Positions 58,801 to 64,000 of a stretch of 64,000 bases of DNA are shown in pieces. Position numbers and translations under genes: made by a program. Within the stretch, counting starts at the first letter, position 1; every line of letters begins with the position of its first letter. The DNA is from Mangifera indica (Eukaryota > Streptophyta > Magnoliopsida > Sapindales > Anacardiaceae). The stretch lies in assembly GCF_011075055.1 (NCBI RefSeq), contig NC_058144.1:11622138-11686137 (forward strand), given 5' to 3'. The notes under the pieces were generated by a model. The model worked only from the letters and a program-made list of their open reading frames with translations, did no database searches and was not told the DNA's origin.

Positions 58801-58900
58801 CTCTCTCATCCTTACCCACATATCTCATTACATTGTTATCACATGTAATCCATTACCTTCTTAAACAAATTTTAAATGCAATTTTTTTTCCATTTTTAAC
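55900..58900 (-). pseudogene. MULE transposase (MURA-type), minus strand
   Basis: A degraded Mutator-like transposase. From the right: an N-terminal region at 58751-58557 (NDDDLEYVMVVTTN), then an acidic Asp-rich stretch encoded by the gat/atc-rich DNA at about 58380-58470, then the DDE-type core at 57562-57365 (LKEKYLETFFITIAKDDNNQ and YPLTFNIKGIK). Next come a broken segment (HIEKLFWRVVKAYHLYN) near 57190-57260 and CANFGEWRCNIMTTNIVESF near 57060-57117, typical of the part after the DDE core. Further C-terminal sequence (TRHVRKSTNMSVKLININGY) is cut by the hAT-like element at 56393-56750. Many stops. It forms, with the convergent ULP1-type gene, a MULE of the kind described as KAONASHI-like; terminal inverted repeats were not found. 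Confidence 0.75.
56393..56750. mobile_element. Small hAT-like element, CTCGAG-rich, 358 bp
   Basis: Ends: left taggactagactcgagccga, and right on the complementary strand tagggctagattcgaatcga. The flanking 8-mers acttcgta at 56385-56392 and 56751-56758 are identical, a perfect hAT-size target duplication. The interior is full of gagctcgagctcg repeats. A nearly palindromic core (aaaacaacatcgttttgat with its complement) is at 56550-56600. It has no coding capacity and sits within the MULE transposase gene. Confidence 0.85.
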
Positions 58901-59479
58901 TTAAAATAAACTTGCAATGTAAAGTAAATAAACTTAGATAATTAATTTGGAATTTAAGGATCAAGAAGAATTCGTAGTCAAGACGATCTCTCCTTGACTA
59001 GGTGATATTGCCTGGTCCATTTTTTAAGTACATTTTTACCTGATTTTCACCCCCAAAGACATTGTAAACAACCATTCCACATAATTAATATTCTAATTAA
59101 TTTAACTGACAAATAACAATATTGAACAATAAATTAACATTTCCCATAAATCACCTACTTTGTATAATATAGATTATTTGGTTTTCAATTGTTAAACAAA
59201 AATATACATAAAATAAGGGTATAGATCAACACTAACCTAGATTAGGATAAGTTTTTTATAAGGGCTTTGAAAAATATTTGTTTTTTACCGTTCAAAGGTC
59301 AACTCTTCCTTGTGTTTTTAAGGTTGAAAACAACGGTATTTTACACATCATGCCAGACTTTGTAGTATAAATGTTTAGTTAATAAAATGTGTAGCAAATT
59401 TGTATAGGTAGACCCTTAAAGTGGTAAAATATTCAATTTCTCTTTATAATATGTGTAATGCAATTAGAACTCCTCATCC
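58901..59479. other. AT-rich spacer, no gene seen
   Basis: No coding or repeat feature could be supported. Confidence 0.35.
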
Positions 59480-59915
59480 ATCACATTAAGGATAGATTTC
59501 AAATTAAGCTAGTTTGTATTCAATTTTTAATTTGATTCAAACAAGCTTAACTTAATGAGATCGAGCTTTAGGACTTTTTATTATCAAGTTTAGGGGTGTT
59601 GAGCTTATTAAACTTGGGAATATGGAAAAGTTTAATTTAAATAAGCCAAAATGATGTAGTTTTAACCAATATATATAAAAAATAATATCATTTTAATCAA
59701 TTTTAGTTTTGCTACGATAACAAGTAGAGCTCAACTCGATCTTGATACTATAGCCAAACTCAAGCTTGATTCCCCTCAAGGCAAACCAAGCTCTATCTGA
59801 TTTAAGAGAGTTCATTGAGCTTGAGTCTAGAATCAAGCTAAACTCTTTTAAGCCAGACCGAACTTGACCTAGTCTAAGTTCAAGCTCAATTCGACTCATA
59901 TCGATGCCTAAACCA
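59480..59915. repeat. Degenerate relative of the CTCGAG-rich hAT-like element
   Basis: It shares the core aaaatgatgtagttttaacc...aatatcattttaatca with the palindromic core of 56393-56750, and carries many gagctt/aagctc motifs (for example ttgagcttgagtctag). Ends and target duplication are blurred. The left and right boundaries are approximate. Confidence 0.5.
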
Positions 59916-60742
59916 CATTAATTTAAATCACTTTTAAAAGCAAATAGAGACTAGTGGATAAACATTGTTTTAGCTAACAACTTAAAGTAGAACTCTCTAA
60001 TAGGATATAGTTTCTTCTAGAAGCTACAAATAGGAAACAAATATCAAAACAACCATAACTATGTAATATATCATACATTCAATAATTGCTTTTTATTGTT
60101 AGGAAATCTCTTCACTCAATTTAGACAATCAAAATTGAAGTGTAATTACTCTCTTATTGTTGATGTGATTTCTTGTTACCAATTGATGCACACAATTAAA
60201 ACCTAGCACAAGTTTGGCTACAATAACAAGTATTAGAATTTAAAAAGACTCAAGCTGGACTATTATGGTGTGTGTGAGAAGATAAGTAAGAAAATAAATT
60301 CAACACAAGATCTTTTACACAGTGCAGTTTAATGATAGGAATGTCTACCTCCATGATATTGCCACTAGTATAAGTGTAGTAAGAAAAAAAAAACACAATG
60401 TAATATGTAAAGTTGTAGTGTTTACAATGGTTACATTCCTCTTTCTTTTCACTTAATTCCTCATGTCCTATTTCTATTTATATATAAGATTCTTAGAGGG
60501 AAAAATACATTTATAACTTCCTTAAATTAATTTGTATTTGAATTTAAGTGAGACAAAATTATGCATCAACGGTCACCTTGATTATAACAGAAAATAAAGT
60601 CTTGTTGGATGAATATTGTAAGGATATCATGTCATTGAATTTGGATAAGTTCATTTCTTGATAAGGGTGTAATTTTAGTTTTGACTTAGAGATAATTCAT
60701 CATTTCATGAGTTGTACAATGAGAGTTATATATTCGCTAATC
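59916..60742. other. AT-rich spacer
   Basis: Contains a segment (ttttacacagtgcagtttaat near 60310) that resembles copia-type LTR text, but no partner or protein-coding part supports an element. Nothing else seen. Confidence 0.3.
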
Positions 60743-61217
60743 ACTTATCTAAATGTCTAATATTTTGGATAAGATTTCAATAGGTTGTGGAACTCGGAAT
60801 AGAATACTATTTAATCGTTCTCTATTGATGATCACATATGATTGCACTTCAAAGATTAATTTTAGAGTGGACTTTTTAATCTCATAAAACTTATCAAGTT
60901 TGAATCATAACATTGTTAATCAAATCACCAACTTTTTGTTACCTAAGACAATCTTACATGCAAGTTTAAAATATGTGTGCTTGTCTAGATGTCTAATATT
61001 TCGGGTAAGATTTCAATAGGCTATGAAATTTGGATTGAAATATTATTTAATCACTATATGTTGATAATCGCATCTGATTGTACTTCAAAGATTAATTTTA
61101 GAGAGGACTTTTTGATCTTATAACATTTAGCAAGTTTGAATCATGACAACATTAATAAAGTTACCAACTTTGTCTTACCTAAGACAATCTTACGTGCACG
61201 TTTAAAATATGTGCAAT
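60743..61217. repeat. 238-bp tandem duplication, two units
   Basis: Units 60743-60980 and 60981-61217. Shared landmarks at a 238-base offset: ctaatattttggataagatt / ctaatatttcgggtaagatt, caaagattaattttagag, tcaagtttgaatcat / gcaagtttgaatcat, and acctaagacaatcttac. Divergence is scattered. Nothing indicates a coding function. Confidence 0.8.
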
Positions 61218-63864
61218 GAAAGGAAATTTTCTCACATTTTTCGTGTTGATTGTTCCTTTGACAATATACTACAAAATAATGTAGGGCGAATATAAAGTTG
61301 GTAACATCATTGGAGATAAAAAAGGGTTTCAGATTTGAGAATATTTGTTCTTTTGACTTAAAGTTACTTACAAACAATCAAACTTGTATTCACCAAATAA
61401 AAGTGAGTCTTTTTTTTTTAATTTCTTTTTATCAATAATTTTATTAAAATTATTATATCTGTAGGTCAGTCATTTTAGTTAGTCAATAATTGATTTACTA
61501 ACCAAGAAAAAATTTTGCGTTATAAATTTTAAATAAAAACTATTGTTTCAAACACAATACATGAAAATAATAACTTTTACAAAGAAATCCAAAAAGTATA
61601 AATTATATTTTTAGTTTTATATACAAATAATCACGTATTATTATGAGATTAAATAATTAAAAATAAAATAATATTTAATTATATAATAATATATTATCAT
61701 TAATGCATATTATTTATACAAATAGATCTATTGTTTTTTAAAAGAGATAGACATGATTGATACAAAAAAGTGAGCACAAAATTGAATATTGGTAGTTTTC
61801 ATAATATCAAATGTCTAGGGACACAGAATCCAAATTTCTTGACCCACTTGGGTTGATGATGAAGATATATCAATTTGTAACGCATCGTTTTAGTGGGATT
61901 GGGTTTTGAGCTTAAAATTGGATTGGGTAGCTGGCAATTAAAAATAATAAGGTAGATACAAAGCATTCATGCTTCCACTAACAACAAAAGCTTTAAGGAA
62001 AAACAACCCACTACTCCTACTTTCTTTTCTCTTTTAGCAACTTTTCTCACACAAATTTGATTTGGTTAGTTCACTATATTATGCACTTCATTATCATAAC
62101 TTGTGAAATAAAAAATAAATCTCTCATCAATTGCTTACAGGGTTTCATAAATGTGATAAAAACTCAAATCCAGATATTTAATATGAAAGTTTTAATACCT
62201 TACTAATTTTAATAATTTGTAGTCTTTCAACACATTAATTTATCAAAAAGGGTATTCTAATACAATCCAAATTTGATCTCTTTTTATTTTTATTTATTTT
62301 TTTTACTAAATGATAAAATAAGAGTCTTTTTTTTCCTAAATAATACAATAAGAGTTTTCAAAAAATCACAAGGTTTGAAGGTTGTATCATGAATAATCAA
62401 ATATTTAATCAAGTTTATTATTTCCTCATGCAAAATATGAAGTTTATTACGATCGGAAATACTTTTGAGTAAGGCTCCATTCTTTATTACACGTTTATGG
62501 GTTTTCATTGTATATTTCATTCAATCAAGTACTATATCCCAAGTTGTGTTGAAACAAATAGTATAATTATAATACCTAAAACATATTGAAAGACATTGCC
62601 GTATTATTAAAATACTTAAAACATATAAAAAGACTTGGCGATTAGAAAAAGGGTCTGACGTTATTCAACCAAATGTTTAGCCTTAAAACACTTTTCGCCC
62701 ACTAAATATAGAAATCACACTCTTTCTTCTAAAAGATAATTCTATTAAATAAACTTAAATGTTATAAGGGTAAAATAGTAATTTTATAGTCCAAACTTTT
62801 GAAAAAAACTAAAAAGAATAATTTTTTTTTTCTCACCTTACCCTTTACCACCTATAACAACTTCATCTCTCCTCTATCTCACAAGAAACTTTTTACGACT
62901 TCTTTCAATGTTGTCATAACCTCAAAACGTCAATTGTAGATGATGTGTCACTTGTTCCATTAGCCAACTCAACATTATCTGTGCCAACTCTTATAATGGG
63001 ATGTTGTGGCTGGAGGGTTATTTTATAAAGTATGATAATACATCATTGTTAAGGGGGGAGGACAAAACCATTAGTTGCATATGACTTAAACGGTGAGCAA
63101 GGGAGGCAATAACAATGGTCAATTGAGGCAGTGGAGCTCATTGGTTTGGATATTGAAAGGGTCGGTTGGGTGAAGTGCATACAACAAAGAGGTGAGAGAT
63201 GGTAGGTGGGGGGGAGAGGGTGGCCAATAGAGGGTTGGGAGCAGGGGATGACTTCTTAGAGTAAAGAGGTGGAACTCGATGGTTGCAATAATGTTGGTAG
63301 GGACTAACCAAACCTTTTCAAATGTTATTCAAACTAGCATAAACCAATTAAGAAGAAGAAAGTATTAATACAAATTTGATCCAAATGAATATTTTAAAAT
63401 TGTATTATTTTGAAACGATATGGCAATTTGAAAATGAAATAGTCAAAGATGCTATGATTAATTAACTTTTTTATGTTGTATAAGATTCTATTCTATTAAC
63501 AAAGTTAAGTTTTGGGTGAAATAATGTGTTTATAATTGTGGTGGATGAAAATTTTGTTAGGCAAACCTTGGGTGGAAAGTTGATTTTTCTTGTAGAAATA
63601 TCAGGGGGTGGGAAAGGTATATCCAACTATGAAAAGAAGAGAATAATGTTAATATTTGGATGGACTTGGCGATCAGGTAAGTCTTATAATTTGCTTTAAA
63701 AAACGAACTCATTATTATTATAATAATAATTAGAGTAACTTTCGATCTACTTTAATGATGTTTTCCTTTAAATTTAAAAACTTGTTAAAGTGAATTGGAT
63801 CATCCACTAACCAATTTGTTCTTGAAAATGACATTCTGGCCTCTCATAGGTTATACAATATATG
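61218..63864. other. AT-rich intergenic sequence, no supported gene
   Basis: No protein domain or RNA gene was recognised. The segment 62650-63590 starts and ends with MITE-like words (cttaaaacacttttcgccca near the left and gcaaaccttgggtggaaag near the right), so it may be another foldback MITE, weakly supported. Small open frames (for example 62290-62520) are AT-driven. Confidence 0.35.
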
Positions 63865-64000
63865 CCGAAAGACTTATTCCCACCTAGGCCAAACTCTCAC
63901 CCTCCAGTTTTTAAATATCTAAACACTTATTTATGAGTAAATTTTTATTAAAAATCTCAGTTAAAATTAAAGATAAAATCATCATTTAATAAAAAAATTT
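63865..64000. mobile_element. Foldback MITE, copy 3, left part, cut by the window edge
   Basis: The left end reads gaaagacttattcccaccta, close to the copies at 26222 and 34171, followed by caaactctcaccctccagt and taaaattaaagataaaatca, the same order as in copy 1 (gttagagataaaatcattat). The right part lies outside the window. Confidence 0.7.

Noticed and set aside
1..64000. CRISPR arrays, bacterial operons, riboswitches
   Set aside because: The intron-bearing plant genes and plant transposons show a nuclear plant genome; no regularly spaced repeat-spacer structure exists.

Overview
The window is AT-rich nuclear DNA from a flowering plant, most likely a eudicot. The evidence is four plant-type genes with GT-AG introns (a class A1 heat-stress factor, a SYP2-type Qa-SNARE, a BPA1-like RRM protein and an inositol 1,3,4-trisphosphate 5/6-kinase) set in a dense bed of decayed plant transposons: hAT, MULE, Ty1/copia, Ty3/gypsy chromovirus, TRIM-like elements and foldback MITEs. 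The species cannot be named from the sequence alone.

Layout. 0.3-2.5 kb: a broken hAT transposase with a small hAT-like element inserted in it. 4.1-7.1 kb: an intact two-exon HSFA1 gene (+), with a 10-codon uORF and a MITE downstream. 11-14.7 kb: a Ty3/gypsy chromovirus remnant (-). 14.7-19.8 kb: an array of HSFA1 relics in the same orientation as the parent gene (one 3'-UTR relic and two C-terminal coding relics joined to a repeated AT-rich segment), running into a copy of the parent gene's downstream DNA. 19.8-20.6 kb: a broken MAP-kinase-kinase gene. 22.9-25.9 kb: an intact seven-exon SYP22-like syntaxin (-). 26.2-36.1 kb: nested transposons, including two copies of one foldback MITE, one split by a hAT element and the other by a 1,055-bp solo LTR, with a copia remnant between them. 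36.3-42.5 kb: an intact five-exon BPA1-like gene (+), whose third intron carries two TRIM-like LTR elements fused in inverted orientation and flanked by a single 5-bp target duplication. 46.7-47.7 kb: an intronless ITPK1-like kinase (-). 49-59 kb: a MULE of the type carrying a ULP1-like peptidase, with the ULP1-side gene (+) split by a copia element and the transposase (-) split by a small hAT-like element. 59-64 kb: AT-rich DNA with a 238-bp tandem duplication and a third MITE copy cut by the window edge.

The four intact genes do not form a pathway. They act in heat-stress transcription, vacuolar and prevacuolar membrane fusion, a predicted RRM/ACD11-type role and inositol phosphate metabolism. 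The most unusual structures are the inverted TRIM pair inside a host intron, and the HSFA1 relic array, which keeps ten codons missing from the intact HSFA1 gene.
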